Source: Diorhabda sublineata (lineage: Eukaryota; Arthropoda; Insecta; Coleoptera; Chrysomelidae). From it: a stretch of DNA of 64,000 bases. Position numbers and translations under genes: made by a program. Each line of letters opens with the position of its first letter. Within the stretch, counting starts at the first letter, position 1. The stretch spans positions 22,734,488-22,798,487 of the forward strand of contig NC_079480.1 of assembly GCF_026230105.1 (NCBI RefSeq), given 5' to 3'. Of this stretch, positions 11,872 to 24,000 are shown piece by piece. Below the pieces are notes generated by a model that was not told where the DNA came from, ran no database searches, and saw only the letters and a list, made by a program, of their open reading frames with translations.

Positions 11872-14800
11872 TCATATACTGAAATGGTTGTTGAATATTC
11901 TACAAGCATTTGTAATTGTTTTATCCTGACATTTTACACCGAGATCTTTTAAATAATTTCTGAAACGATTGCCTCGTTTCGTATTACTAGCAGCTCGTAC
12001 AGATTCCGATCTAGTGATATGACGCAAAGCTGGCAGATAATCTAAAGTGGAAGATTTTTTATCTGTTGATAGTAGTAATGCTTTCTTAAATTCATTTTCA
12101 TATTCTTGTAACGTCGTTTTCCATCTGGAATTAAAATTAATGTCTTATATTTGTGCGTTTATCATTTTTCTTTGATATTTATTTTATTTTGACCCCCTAA
12201 TTATTTTCCCGAAGTAAAAAAATTTGAAAAAATATTTTTTTTGTATTAGAAGCCTATTTTAACGAAACGCTCTGTATTGGAGGTATAATTTCTACAAAAG
12301 TATAAATTTTGTTTAATTATAACGCATAAAACACCCCCATAAATAAGTTTGACTCGCGGGAAGCCATTGAAAAATTGAGAAAACGTTTTTTGTGTGATAT
12401 CTTCTACAAATCACCCTGTATAAGAAATATAATCTCTACAAAAGACATTAGAAGTATAAATTTTGTTAAATTATAATGCACCAGGCCCCTCTAATTACTT
12501 GTGACTTTCAAAAAGCGACAAAAAAATAATTTTTTCTGTAGGACCTTAAGCACATCACACATCACACACATATTGGAAGTATAATCTCTACAAAGGACAC
12601 CAAAAGGATAAATTTCGTTGAATTACAATGCACCAGACCCCCTTAATTACTTTAATACACGAGAAGGGATAAAAAAATATTTTTAACACTCTTAATAAAT
12701 TATTAGAAGTATTAGAAGCAATAAAGTACAATCTTGTCCAAAGACATCAAAAGGATAAATTATGGTAAATTATAATGTACCAGCCCCCTCTCAATAAGAT
12801 TTAATTCGCGGGAAGCGACAAAAAATTTTTTGTCAAACAACGTTAATGAATCACTCTGTATTGGAAGCGATACAGAAAAATTACTTAAAAAGACGTTAAA
12901 ATTACGAATTTAGTTGAATTATTATACCCTACACACCCTCTAATTTGATATATAAGAAATTTAGAGAAAAATTTAAATCAAAAGTTATTACTTCGATATA
13001 CAGGGGGTTTCAAAAATTTGTTACAATAGAAATGTTTAAATTCCTTATAACAAGCAAATAATCCAATAGGATTGATAAGATTAATACAATTGACGTGTTT
13101 TGAGGGTACATACGAGGGGTGCTGTATATATTTTAAGCTTTACGAAGGTTATTGAAAAAATATTTTATAATAGAAATTTAAAAATCCATTGTACCAAGCA
13201 AATGAAAATATGTATAACTGTTTGACCACTTTAAAAAAACTCTACACTCAAGATAGACATGATAAAATAAAAAAGTTGTTGCGAGAAGAAATATAATTAA
13301 CATAAATTTAAAAACTGTGAAAAAATAATTATTAAAGGTAAAATTAGATATTTCTGCTTGAATAATTCAATTTTTAATTAGCTAGAAGGTCGAGGTGATG
13401 ATACAAATATTATATTACCCTGATTTAGTATCAAATAATTAATTTTTCACCTAATTATAAAAAAAACTGTTGGGGCATTTTTAATATTTAATCTTGTTTT
13501 TGAGCTATGAGAGTTACAAAAATTGGTTCTAGTACAAAAAAAAGTGTAATAAACTCAATTAAATATATTTAGAGACCAATAAAACTAATTCGAACAATAA
13601 AAATTCATTTTTAGGTTAGAAATGTATCTAGTAACCCTCGTATTTCTTCCAAATCCTCTGATACACAACCTAATAGATTTAAATAAAAAATTTACCCAAT
13701 TATTTTGATTATTTTTAATTAATTTTCGACATTATATATAAATTTGTTACCTTCTTTCCGTCCTATCTGGTAAAGCTGGATCCAATTTATTTTTGTTATC
13801 ACCGTACTTACTGATGTAACCGTTCATTAAATAACTTGTAAGTTCATGTAAAAATTCGGGGTCGTCGTAACAATTAAAAGTTTCGCACAATTCCAAACTA
13901 TCCCTAACTTTAATATTTCCTTCTTTATAACACGAAACGTTTTTGCACATTACGTCAACACACGAAAGCGAATCGAACACTTTACCCAACGACACTAAAC
14001 CCACTTTATCACTATCACTATTCACCACTGTTTCTTGGAAATTATCCAATCTTTCGTTGGAAAAGATATTCCACCACAACAAGTCCAAGGTAAACGGTAT
14101 AAGGAAAGGTTGGTCCATTTGGAATATTTCTGAAACCGAAATGCACTTTTTGTAAGATTTTTCTTCTATCGAATTATCCACGTCAGTAAATTTTTCATTA
14201 TAGTTAATTTTATCTTCTATTTTGATTAGATTTGGTTTCGGTTGCGATTGCAACCAAAATTGTAGTTGTAACAAAGTTTTCCGAACGTCTCCTTTATTAT
14301 ATTCTAATAAACTACCTAAAACGATAAAAAATATCAATTTTTAATTTTTAAAATGTTGATTTCAAGTCCCTTTTCTATGAAAACCATTGCGGTAGTTCAA
14401 ACGTACCACGGTTATTTATAAAAATCCCTTAATAAATTGAAGTAGTACAAATGTACCATTTCTATTTTTAATTATATCCACCGTTTATTCACTTCGAAGA
14501 TAATTTTCATAGAAAATATACCTAAAATTGAGGCAAATAATCGTGAAAAATAAATATTGATTACATGGGGTGAATCATAAGTTGTTGTTACCTATTTACC
14601 TGTATGTATATAAATAATGGGAATTTCCCTCTTTTTTGTCAAAAATCCGCATTAATAACAAAGATTTACCAATAATCACTTCAAAAGGTTGATTTTTCGA
14701 ATTCTAGAGCCAAATAATACGAGGGGAATGTGATAATAAATATCTACTTCAATTTTTGCACAAAATAATGACTGAACTCTGTATTTTAAAAAATAATGAG

Positions 14801-17800
14801 AATTTGTCATAACTTTTTATCATAAATCCGCCGTACGAAAGATTTAAAAAAACACTTAATATATTGAGTTTTCGATTAATAAATTGTAGTAGTTCAAATG
14901 TACCACGTCTATTTTTAATTATATCCACCATTTATTCACCCCGCAGATGATTTTCATAGAAAGTACACCTGAAATCGAGACAAATAGTCGTGAAAAATAA
15001 ATATTGATTATACAGGGTGAATCATAAGTTGTTGTTACCTATTTCGTTTCGACAAACGTATGATCCTTCAACTAGGAAGACGATTTGTAACCATGTGGCT
15101 AAAGAAAAAGATGAGAGCGGTGAAAAATGTATGAATTCGAACGTTCCGAAATATTTTTGTACGAAAATAGAATAATAATCGTTAGTTGTGGCTATTATCG
15201 GTCTTTTAGTAGTAGCGGTTAGCTGTAGTAGAGCGTTTACGAAACCGTCGTCTTGTTCGAACACCAAATCGACGTCTTCTATCAAAAGTAAACACATCTT
15301 GTGGTTTTTTAAACTCTCCTTGGTACTAGATTGAAAAAACGATTCCTTTTTCCTAACTTGATGGGATTGCGTAGCCTCTTGTAGCTCTTGTAACAACCGT
15401 TTACCTAAAATCTTGTTAGAATTTTTGTTTTCGAATATATTTTAGTTATTTACCTGTTCGTTTATTCGAAGCATTCAATTCGATCACGTTGTAACCTAAT
15501 TCATTACAAACTGCGTACACTGACATGGTTTTACCAGTACCACACGGTCCTTCTAAGATTATTATTTTCCCCGGTAGCTTTGAACTGTCTCGACTATCGC
15601 AATCTGTTGTTTCAAATTCGGATTCGCTGCTGCGAGTTTCTGTTTTTCCCCCCAAATTAATTTCGTTGCTGAAATGATATTTGATCGAGAGTAAGAGGTT
15701 TTATATTATCGCAATACCCTCGTATATGGATATAAAAAATTGATAATCGTGTATAATATTTATACTCGTAGGTGGATCATACTTATTTTTTAACCTAACC
15801 TAACTTAATCCAATTTATTTTACACCAAACGTAACTTATTTTAAACCTAACTTAACCTCACTTTTGATTCAATTTATTTCATACCTAACGTAACTTATTT
15901 TCAAGCTAACATAACCTCACTTCAAGCTAACATAACCTCACTTCAAGCTAACATAACCTCACTTAATCCAAGGTTTTCATAAAATAGTGACTGCACCCTG
16001 TATTATAAGAAATAATGTGAAAAATCAATAATATTTGTCATAGATTTACGATAAAAACAGAGATTTTCAAGAAAAATCTGGAGAATATTAATTTGTCAAT
16101 TATATAAAGACAAAAAATACGAGGGGAATGCGATAGTATGAAATTATTTTGATTTTAATGCAAAATACTGACTGATCCCTGTATTTTTTCACAATAAAAT
16201 AGCTATAAGAGCCAATGTACACAAACGAAAATCTTCAAAAATAGTGATTTTTTGATTTTATAGAATTTTATTGAAAAATACTGACTAAATCCTGTATTTT
16301 TAGAAATAATGAACACTTCCCATAACTAACTCGTGTATTTGTAGAAACAATGAAAATTTTCTATAGATTTTTGTCATAAATAATAATTTTTTGTCATACA
16401 TATGCTGTAAAAACATAAATTCACAATCAAATTTTACAAAATATTGGCCGAACCTTGTATTTTAAGAAATAATGGCAATTTCCTTCTTTGTTTTTTGGCA
16501 AAAATCTGCATTAATACCAAAGATTTACCAAAAATCAATTCAAAAGGTTGATTTTTCCATATTCTAGAGCCAAGTAATACGAGGGGAATGGAATAACTAC
16601 TTCAATTTTTGCACAAAATACTGACAACTCTGTATTTTAGGAAATAATGAGAATTTTCCATAACTTTTCATCATAAATCCGCTATAAGAAGAAAGATTTA
16701 AAAAAACTTTTCCAAAAAAAACACTTAAAAACGTTGATTTTTCGATTTTGTAACAAAATAGTGACTGAACCCTGTATATTTAGAAAAAATGGGAATTTTT
16801 CATAACTTTTATATTAGAAATCCGTCATAAAAACGGAAATTTCAAAAAAAAATCAAAAATATTAATTTTTCGATTGACTAGAATAAAAGATACGAGGGGA
16901 CTTCAATAATATGTAATTAACTCATTTTAGTACAAAATAGTGTAGTAGTAGTACAAAATCCGCTTCAATAAGAAGAATTTACCAAAAATCACTCAAAAAA
17001 AGTTGATTTTTTGATTGTGTATAACCAAATAATACGAGGTGAAGGCGATAGTATATAATTACCTTTTGTTTTTTGCACAAAATAGTAACTAAACCCTGTA
17101 TTAGTGGAAATAATGAAAATTTTCCATATTTTTTTCATAAATCCGTCATAAAATGGAAATTTTCAAAAAAATACCCAAAAATATTAATGTTTCGATTTTA
17201 TAGGACCAAAAATACGGGGGAACCACAATAATATGTAAATACCTTAATTTTATTACAAAATAGTGATTGAACCTTGTATTTTTCGATATAATGATCATTT
17301 TTTTGTGTTTAGTTCGGCGTAAAAACAAAGATTTACCAAAAAAACACTAAAAAATGTTGTTTTTCGATTCCCTGGGGAAGTTTTCAAAAAAAAAAATAAT
17401 AAAAAATGTTGATTTCACTAGATCCAAAAAACGAGGGAAAAATATAAAATTATCGACACCAGATTCCAAAAAATACACATTTTTATACACTAAAAAACAT
17501 TTTTCTTTAAAATAAATCATCCCAATCAATTTTTTTACCGTACAGATCAATATATAAAAAAAATTACCTGAATTGTTCCCAATCTTCCAACCACTTTTTC
17601 AAACGTTTTATCGCTTGAGAATTCCCCAAAATTTCATTAGAAGTTTTCGGTTTATACTTCTCCGTCCACATACACCAATTTCCTCCAAAATTTTCCACGA
17701 CACTTCCTCCATTAACCTTTTTACCCTTCTTCCGTCTCCCCGACGCCCCATCCCCTTCAATTACACCCGATTTGCTACCGCAAATTTGCCGAAAGGACTT

Positions 17801-20421
17801 AATCACCGGATAATCGGGATTTTCTTTTTTAATTTTCCTCAAAACCATCCCCGAATCCACAAACTTTCCGACTCGATTTTCCGTATTCGCACCCCCGATT
17901 CGATCGCTTCCGATTATTTTTTCACATATCAAATCTTTTCGTATCGAAATCGGTGCGTCGTCGAGTAATTTCAATCGAACCGGGGGTAGGTTCCAGAACG
18001 AACTGTCACATTTTTGTTGAACGTGACTCGTAACCGGAAACGCGTCCTGTTGATCTATAAAACTGGAAAATAAAAATAATAAAAACGATAATAATAATAA
18101 CAACAACAAATCGAAAATTAGCTACCTGTTTTGTCGGTCGATTATTTTTTTCAAAGAAGAAGGAATTCCGCTCATGAGGAATTGTTTTCTAGCTTCCGCT
18201 ATCGCTGGATCTTCTTTAGGTTTCGGTAGCGATTTATGGAAAACCGGAGCGATTTTAACCATTTTTTTATCTTCGCTATCGGAAGATAAATCAACACATT
18301 CGTCTAAATCTGATGATGAGAGTTCCAAATAATCAACTGGAGGTTTCTGTGAGGACTTTTCGTCATTTAAATCGTCAGTTTTTAGTTTTATTTTCAATTT
18401 CCAAGATCTCAAAGTTCGTTCTTGATTTGATTCGTTTCCTGTTGGATCTTTCTGTTGTTTCTTATCATATTTTTCATCTTTCGAATGTTTTTTGGTTTTA
18501 TTCTTCTTCTCTTTTTGTTCCGATTTTATAAACGATAATAAATTTCCCGTTTTATCCAATTTTCCATTGTTATTTTCCATTTTTATAACCCTATTTTCAG
18601 TTAATGGATTTTTAATATCACTAAAACCATCCCTTGTACATTTTCCAATTGATGTATCATCCTTAACGTAATTTTTTTTAGTACCACCGCCCTTTTTTCT
18701 TAAAATATTTTGTTTCGCCTATAAATTTAAGTCTAAGTCATTTCTGAGGAAAGCACCGGACTAGAACCATAATTTTTTGCTATTTAAATAGCAAAAACCG
18801 ATTTTATTGCTAACACCGCTGACGAGAAACACGTTTCCTCTACCGCTTGAATCCCAGATAACGAAAATCACCCCCTAAACCCCTTGGTGGATAGACACCA
18901 GAAACACTACCTCGGCGATAAAATTATTTATAAACTCGGGATAATTTATTGCTAAAAAATAGCATTAGTCCCAAATCCAAAAAGCCCCAAGACTCGAACT
19001 TGACAACCCCTCGGTGGTGTTAAGCTGCTGCAGCTACAAATATATGACATTTTATTCAAAAAAAATGTTTTTCGAAAATTATCAAAAAAAAAAAAAATAA
19101 AAAGAACCGTCTTTTTATTATTGAGTCGATTTCTAGTCTTGCGGGTGGTTTTCAGAATCCAGGACTAATTTAATATTTTAGCAATTAATTTGCAATAATT
19201 ATATAATATATTATATAATATATAATAAGTCTAGATAGCGATTTCAAGATCTTGTAGCTTAACACCATTGAGAGCTGATCGAATTCGAGTCTTAGGGGTG
19301 ATTTTTGGAGTCCGGAGATCCTGCTATCTTTTAGTAATTAATTAGCAAAAAATTATCGCTTTGAGCTGGCTTCAATAGGTTTCACAGTTGCTGAGATAAT
19401 ACAGATTGCTGCCGTAGCTTAATATTAAGGTAGAGGGAAACGTGTTTCTCTCTGCAACAGCGTGAGCAATAAGGTTGGTTTTTGCAAAATAAGTTAGCAA
19501 TCAAATAGCAAAAAATTGTGAGGTGTTACCCCATAAAATGGCTGGCGTAACTCGATATATGTTGAGTTGAGTTTATTTACCTCTTTCTTTTCAAAATCAT
19601 CATTATCTTCACTACTACTACTGATTCTTCTACTTCTCTTCCTTTTCAATGTTTCAGTTTTCTCATTTTTATCTACTTTTAAAAGTTTCTTAAATCTCTT
19701 TGTACGTTCATTCAACTTGTGTTTGATTATTTCATCTTTTTCCTGTTCCAGTCTCTTTCTTTTTTCACCACCTTTTAATTCCGACCAATTTGAAAATAAA
19801 TGTCGCCTAGCGGCTAGTTTTTCCTTATTTTTTCCCTCGTCTAAAGGCAGTTCTTTATCTAAATGTTTACCTGGTGAATTAGATCCAATACTTTTATTCC
19901 TTGTAAAAAAAATCGTTTTTTACGACAATGCTAGGTAATATTATTATATTTTATACGAAAATTCATATACAATATTTGAAAAATTCCACTTACCTTTTAT
20001 CCATCATAAACTGAAATGCATTCAACTTACAAGTTTTGTTTTCTTTAGTTTCTCGTTTTATTGAATCAATTTCTAGCGGAGAATTATTAGATATTTTTAA
20101 CTTACACTCTTTTATAATACCCCCAGCGACGTTACTTCTTTTATTTTCTTTCGTATTTATTAATATATCATCAGTTGTAACAACTTCGTTTTTTGGAGTA
20201 TTTTCTAAAGAAATTAATTTAGTCTGTGTTATATTATTAGGTGAAAATTTTAAATTATCTGTTAATAATTGTGCTACATCCGTAATAGCAGGATCGGAAT
20301 GTTTTCGTTTCTTTTTCCGTTTTTTCTTAGCTTGCTCTTGCTTACATTCTACTGGATTCGTATTCCCATTCTCTTCTACTTGTTCTTTCGGACTTGTAAA
20401 ATAGTTTTTAATACTTTTCAT
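11872..20421 (-). CDS. ATAD5: ATAD5/Elg1: PCNA-unloading RFC-like complex large subunit
   Basis: Eight exons in transcript order: 20421-19994, 19899-19581, 18718-18126, 18062-17568, 15668-15454, 15404-15039, 14315-13751, 12124-11872; 1077 residues with all phases consistent. The N-terminus MKSIKNYF resembles an N-terminal PCNA-interacting box. About 550 basic/acidic low-complexity residues follow, then the family signature WCMWTEKYKPKTSNEILGN, Walker A GPCGTGKT (652-659), Walker B CLLLIEDVDLVF (about 721-732) and the RFC-like sensor region (TTKRPIIATTND). After GDVRKTLLQLQFW comes a C-terminal collar domain ending DYLPALRHITRSE...KRGNRF. ATAD5 replaces RFC1 in a clamp-loader-like complex that removes PCNA from DNA after replication. 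The protein is shorter than human ATAD5 (about 1,840 residues), mainly in the N-terminal region. Three of the introns hold diverged tandem repeats. A putative E2F site lies about 70 bp upstream of the ATG. Confidence 0.92.
12265..12960. repeat. About 150-bp diverged tandem repeat in last ATAD5 intron
   Basis: Roughly five units, each running from a TATTGGAAGTATAATCTCTAC-like start, through ACAAAAGACAT...AAAGGATAAATT and AATTATAATGCACCAG(A/G)CCCCC, to a GCGGGAAGCGACAAAAA-like end. The units are strongly diverged. The rest of intron 12125-13750 is AT-rich and has a mariner-like CACCCTGTAT motif but nothing else clear. Confidence 0.7.
14430..15045. repeat. Duplicated 165-bp segment spanning an ATAD5 5' splice site
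   Basis: Copies at about 14430-14598 and about 14878-15045 share a series of blocks: GTAGT(A/T)CAAATGTACCA, ATTATATCCACC, GATAATTTTCATAGAAA, CGTGAAAAATAAATATTGATTA and GTGAATCATAAGTTGTTG. They end with TTACCTATTT, which on the minus strand is the exon 6 donor AAATAG|GTAACA. The intronic copy therefore carries an exact duplicate of the real donor site and of the last bases of the exon. Confidence 0.75.
15785..15965. repeat. CCTAA-like degenerate repeats with three 21-bp units
   Basis: A run of imperfect AACCTAACTTAAT-type units (the insect telomeric repeat is CCTAA/TTAGG) ends in three near-identical 21-bp units of AAGCTAACATAACCTCACTT at about 15904-15963. The intron position and heavy degeneration argue against a functional telomere seed. 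Confidence 0.6.
15966..17450. repeat. About 150-180-bp diverged tandem repeat filling ATAD5 intron 4
   Basis: Eight or so units share AAAATACTGACTGAACCCTG, TATTTTTAGAAATAATG, CATAAATCCG(C/T)CATAA, GATTTACCAAAAA, TTGATTTTTCGATT and AATACGAGGGGAA. Related units also occur in the next intron (about 14560-14900), so the same family has spread through two neighbouring introns and explains most of their length. Confidence 0.75.
18768..19520. mobile_element. Fold-back element (about 750 bp, nested inverted repeats) in ATAD5 intron 2
   Basis: Outer arms 18768-18844 and 19429-19520 pair over about 75-90 bp with mismatches (shared AATTTTTTGCTATTT, GCAAAAACC, TTATTGCT, GAAACACGTTTCC). Inner blocks also pair: about 18972-19000 with about 19278-19310, and about 19008-19035 with about 19250-19272. 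The element is thus a long imperfect hairpin centred near 19140. There is no coding capacity. The structure fits a fold-back or MITE-like transposable element. It occupies nearly the whole intron. Confidence 0.75.
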
Positions 20422-21024
20422 ATTTTAACTTTAGTATAATTCAAATTACAATTCAAAAATCATCAATAACATTTAACTATATTCTCAAAGTAGCGCCAAA
20501 ATTTTTGACCGATAACACTTAAATAAGGTTAGGTTATGTTGGCATATTCACAGACTACATTATATACGGATAAATATGTTCAAATAACATAATACAGTGG
20601 TGCTACCTTAATTAACTAATATGATAATAGTAATAAATTATTTAAATTCATATGCTTTTATGTTACTAAATTATTATATTATTAAGATATATAATTTTTA
20701 TTCTAGAAGCGAAAATAAATTACTAAAATATTGGGCAATATAAACAAACATTTTATTGTACTTAATTCGTGAATGACGTAAATGTCAAAGTAATCTATTT
20801 GTCACCTGTCATTTATGTGTAAAAGAAAGATAAAGGTGTCCTCAAAACATATAATTATTTCTTTTCAATTAAAAAGACATAAATTTCACATTTAAAATAT
20901 TTTTCAATGGATTTAAATCTATAGCTTTCGTCAACATTATTACCTAATAATTAAATTAGGTAGTCGAAAACCACATCTAAAAATTATGTATCATAATTAA
21001 TAATTTTTTCTGTTTCAGTTAGCA
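20422..21024. promoter_or_regulatory. Divergent ATAD5 / MARCH6 intergenic promoter region
   Basis: About 600 bp separate the two start codons on opposite strands. The MARCH6 ATG directly follows TTTCAGTTAGCA, so an acceptor at about 21018 and an upstream 5' UTR exon within this interval are possible. Apart from the E2F-like match no promoter motif is clear. Confidence 0.45.
20493..20500 (-). promoter_or_regulatory. Putative E2F site upstream of ATAD5
   Basis: On the ATAD5 strand this reads TTTGGCGC, the canonical E2F/DP core (TTTSSCGC), about 70 bp before the start codon. An S-phase factor would fit E2F control, but this is a single 8-bp match and occupancy is unproven. Confidence 0.4.
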
Positions 21025-24000
21025 ATGATGGAAGAAGCATCAAACGCTGATATTTGCAGGGTGTGCAGATCTGAAGGTTTATCCGACAGACCTCTGTTTC
21101 ATCCTTGTATATGTACAGGAAGTATTAAGTGGATTCACCAAGAATGCTTGATGCAATGGATGCGATATTCTAGAAAAGAATACTGTGAACTTTGTGGTCA
21201 TAGATTCTCATTTACTCCTATTTATTCCCCCGATATGCCTAGGAGGCTACCCGTTAGAGACTTAGCTGCTGGTTTATTGTCTTCAATTGCAACTGGAGCT
21301 AAATATTGGTTCCATTATACTTTAGTAGGTACTGCTTGGTTGGGAATCGTACCGTTAACAGCTTGCAGAATTTACAGGTAATAATCACGTATTATTTGAT
21401 TAATATTAAAACGTTTTTTTGTTAAAACTTTATTTGTATTGCTTAATAAATTTAAATTTATGAGTAATTTTTGTATATCAAGTTATGAAGATAATTTATC
21501 AAATTTTGTTTAAATAGATGACATTAGGGTAGATATAACATATGTAGAGGCGTTTTAGTGGTTATTTGGGGGGAAATTATGAGGAGATATTTTATTTTTA
21601 TGTTTTTGATATTAATATTTGAAGAAATCCATAAAAAAAGTTAAAATTTCAGGTGTAAATAAGTTTTATTCAATTTTTGATCATAAAAAATTGAAAAACT
21701 ACTATTTTCAATAATTTTTTGTTTTTTTTTCTACGTATTTAGGGGCCATCCATAAAGTACGTCACACGTTAATGGGGAGGGAGGGTATCACCAAAGTGTG
21801 ACATCGTGTGACAAGGGGCATGGGCATCAATAGTTTTGTGACGTCACATGTTAAAATTTAAAATACTAAAATGCAAAGTTTGGATATGAATTGAAAATTC
21901 AAAAAATTTTATGAAATGTTGGACTTTATGTTAATTTTATTAGATTATTATTTCATAAAAATAAGTAAAAAATGGAAATAATCGTTTTCTCTCGATTATT
22001 TTTAAATACATACATAAATTTAAAAAATGTGTGACGTCACATCAGGAGGGGGGGGTTATAAAACCTGTGACAAGGACGGGGGGAGGGGTTCAAAATTCGT
22101 GTGACGTACTTTATGGATGGCCCCTTAAGACAAAAATGAGACCTAACCTATACACTTAAACTAAATCTGAAGTCTTTGGAAACTTGTTATTTTTTACACA
22201 TACTTAGGACTCCATTTAACAGACTTTGCAGCTGCCTTCAAGGCAGGTTTTGAGCATCTAATGCAATTCTCCTTCACAGATGGGAGGACAATTACCACTT
22301 GTCTTCCTCTTTGGCATTTTGTCATCAAAAAATTTCACTCAGCCGGGATTCTTATGGAACTGTTCCTTGGAGAACCTTCATTATGTCATCCTCGACAATG
22401 AGTTAAAGGTTGGAGATCTCAAGACGACGTTTCCTATGGGATCCAATTAATTCCTGTGCCAGTTATTTCAAGAACATGGCGACTATTTGTATGAAACATT
22501 TAGGAGCCTTTACAACACAGTTAGAGGCCATAAGGCCAACAGCACATTTGGTTTTGATGTTAGAATAAGTTTCTTCTTTACGCGGTGATTTTTTTCCTTG
22601 GTGCATGGTCGGTTTGTTTTAGAACCAAAGAGACTAAAGTTAGGGTTAGCAAAAAATTCCTTGGGCACAACAAACTTATTTTTTCTCAAGGTGCCAATCA
22701 TGGTCAATAATTTCTTGTTCAAAACATCTACAGACTCAATGGACGTTTTCCATTGCTTTGCAAAGGAGGACGACTTATTGTACAGGCTTTTGTAGCTGTA
22801 AATCAATAGGTGAAAGACCAACACCATCGGGGTCTTCTCCGGTGTGGAGATACTGGAACAACACAAACATTGCACCTTCATATCTCATTTGTTGGTCTTC
22901 TTCTGCATATATACTTTGAAGACACACCACCAATTGCTGGTGTACTTTCTACTTTCAAACATGGTGTCAAAAATTTGGACGATTGGATCCATCTTTTCAA
23001 AACAATCATTTCCTCATGGTTAGTTTTCATCATGATGATCCGGAGTGTCCCTAGTGCATCACAGATGATCGGGAGTGATTCTGTTGCATCATGTATGATC
23101 CAGAGTATTGCTGGTGCATTATGGATGATCCAAAGTGTCGCTGGTGCATCATGGATAATCTGGAGTGTCGCTGGTACATTAAGGATGATCCTGAATGTCG
23201 CTGGTGCATCATGGATGATCTGGAGTGCCTGGCATTTCACGAGCGCGGATCAAATACCTTCTTCAAATAGCATCGTCTGCACCTTAAGTATTGCGGGGTT
23301 GTTTCAGAGTTTTTGAGGCCCGTGAGATATCCGTTTATTATATTATGTGGGTCCTTAATGTTCATTATGGAGAAGTGATAGGAAGACAAGGGGGGATTCG
23401 TTGAGTGGCCCGCACGGTCAAGTGACCTGACACCCTGTGATTTATTCCTGTTATCCCTTGCACCATTCCCGATCTAAACTCGAAATAGAAACTATCAAAC
23501 GAGCTATTGAAAATAAATTTTCAGGGCTTTGTTTGCTGGTACAGTCGACGCAATTCTGACCTTACCATTCGACATGATGTCATCGGAAAATATAGCTTCC
23601 GATATATTCCAAGGTTGTTTCGTTGTTACCTGTACTCTATTCGCTTTCGCCGGATTGGTATGGTTAAGGGAACAAATATTACACGGCGGGGGACCGGATT
23701 GGTTACAAAGAGACAACGTCATCCAAGACGAACCTCCGAGAATTTTAGAAAACATCGCCGAGGAATTAGCAGAAGACAACGCTCAAATACAAGACGCAGG
23801 TACTTTTAAAACCTATTAATGTCGGATAATGAATTAAGTCAGGTAATATCCTAGGTCCTGTGGTTGAAAATAATCCCGAGCAACAGGAAGAAGGTGATGT
23901 TAACGTAGGTGACGATAACAATTGGATACCTATGGAATGGGATAGAGCAGCCGAAGAGATAACTTGGGAACGGTTGTTGGGTCTCGATGGATCTTTATTA

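Noticed and set aside
15785..15965. Interstitial telomere (CCTAA)n
   Set aside because: Units are heavily degenerate and embedded in an intron; not long enough or regular enough for a telomeric seed.
22810..23316. 168-codon plus-strand open frame and its minus-strand partner (22878-23240)
   Set aside because: Produced by a 30-bp minisatellite whose unit length is a multiple of three, overlapping a dead piggyBac relic; both lie in a MARCH6 intron.
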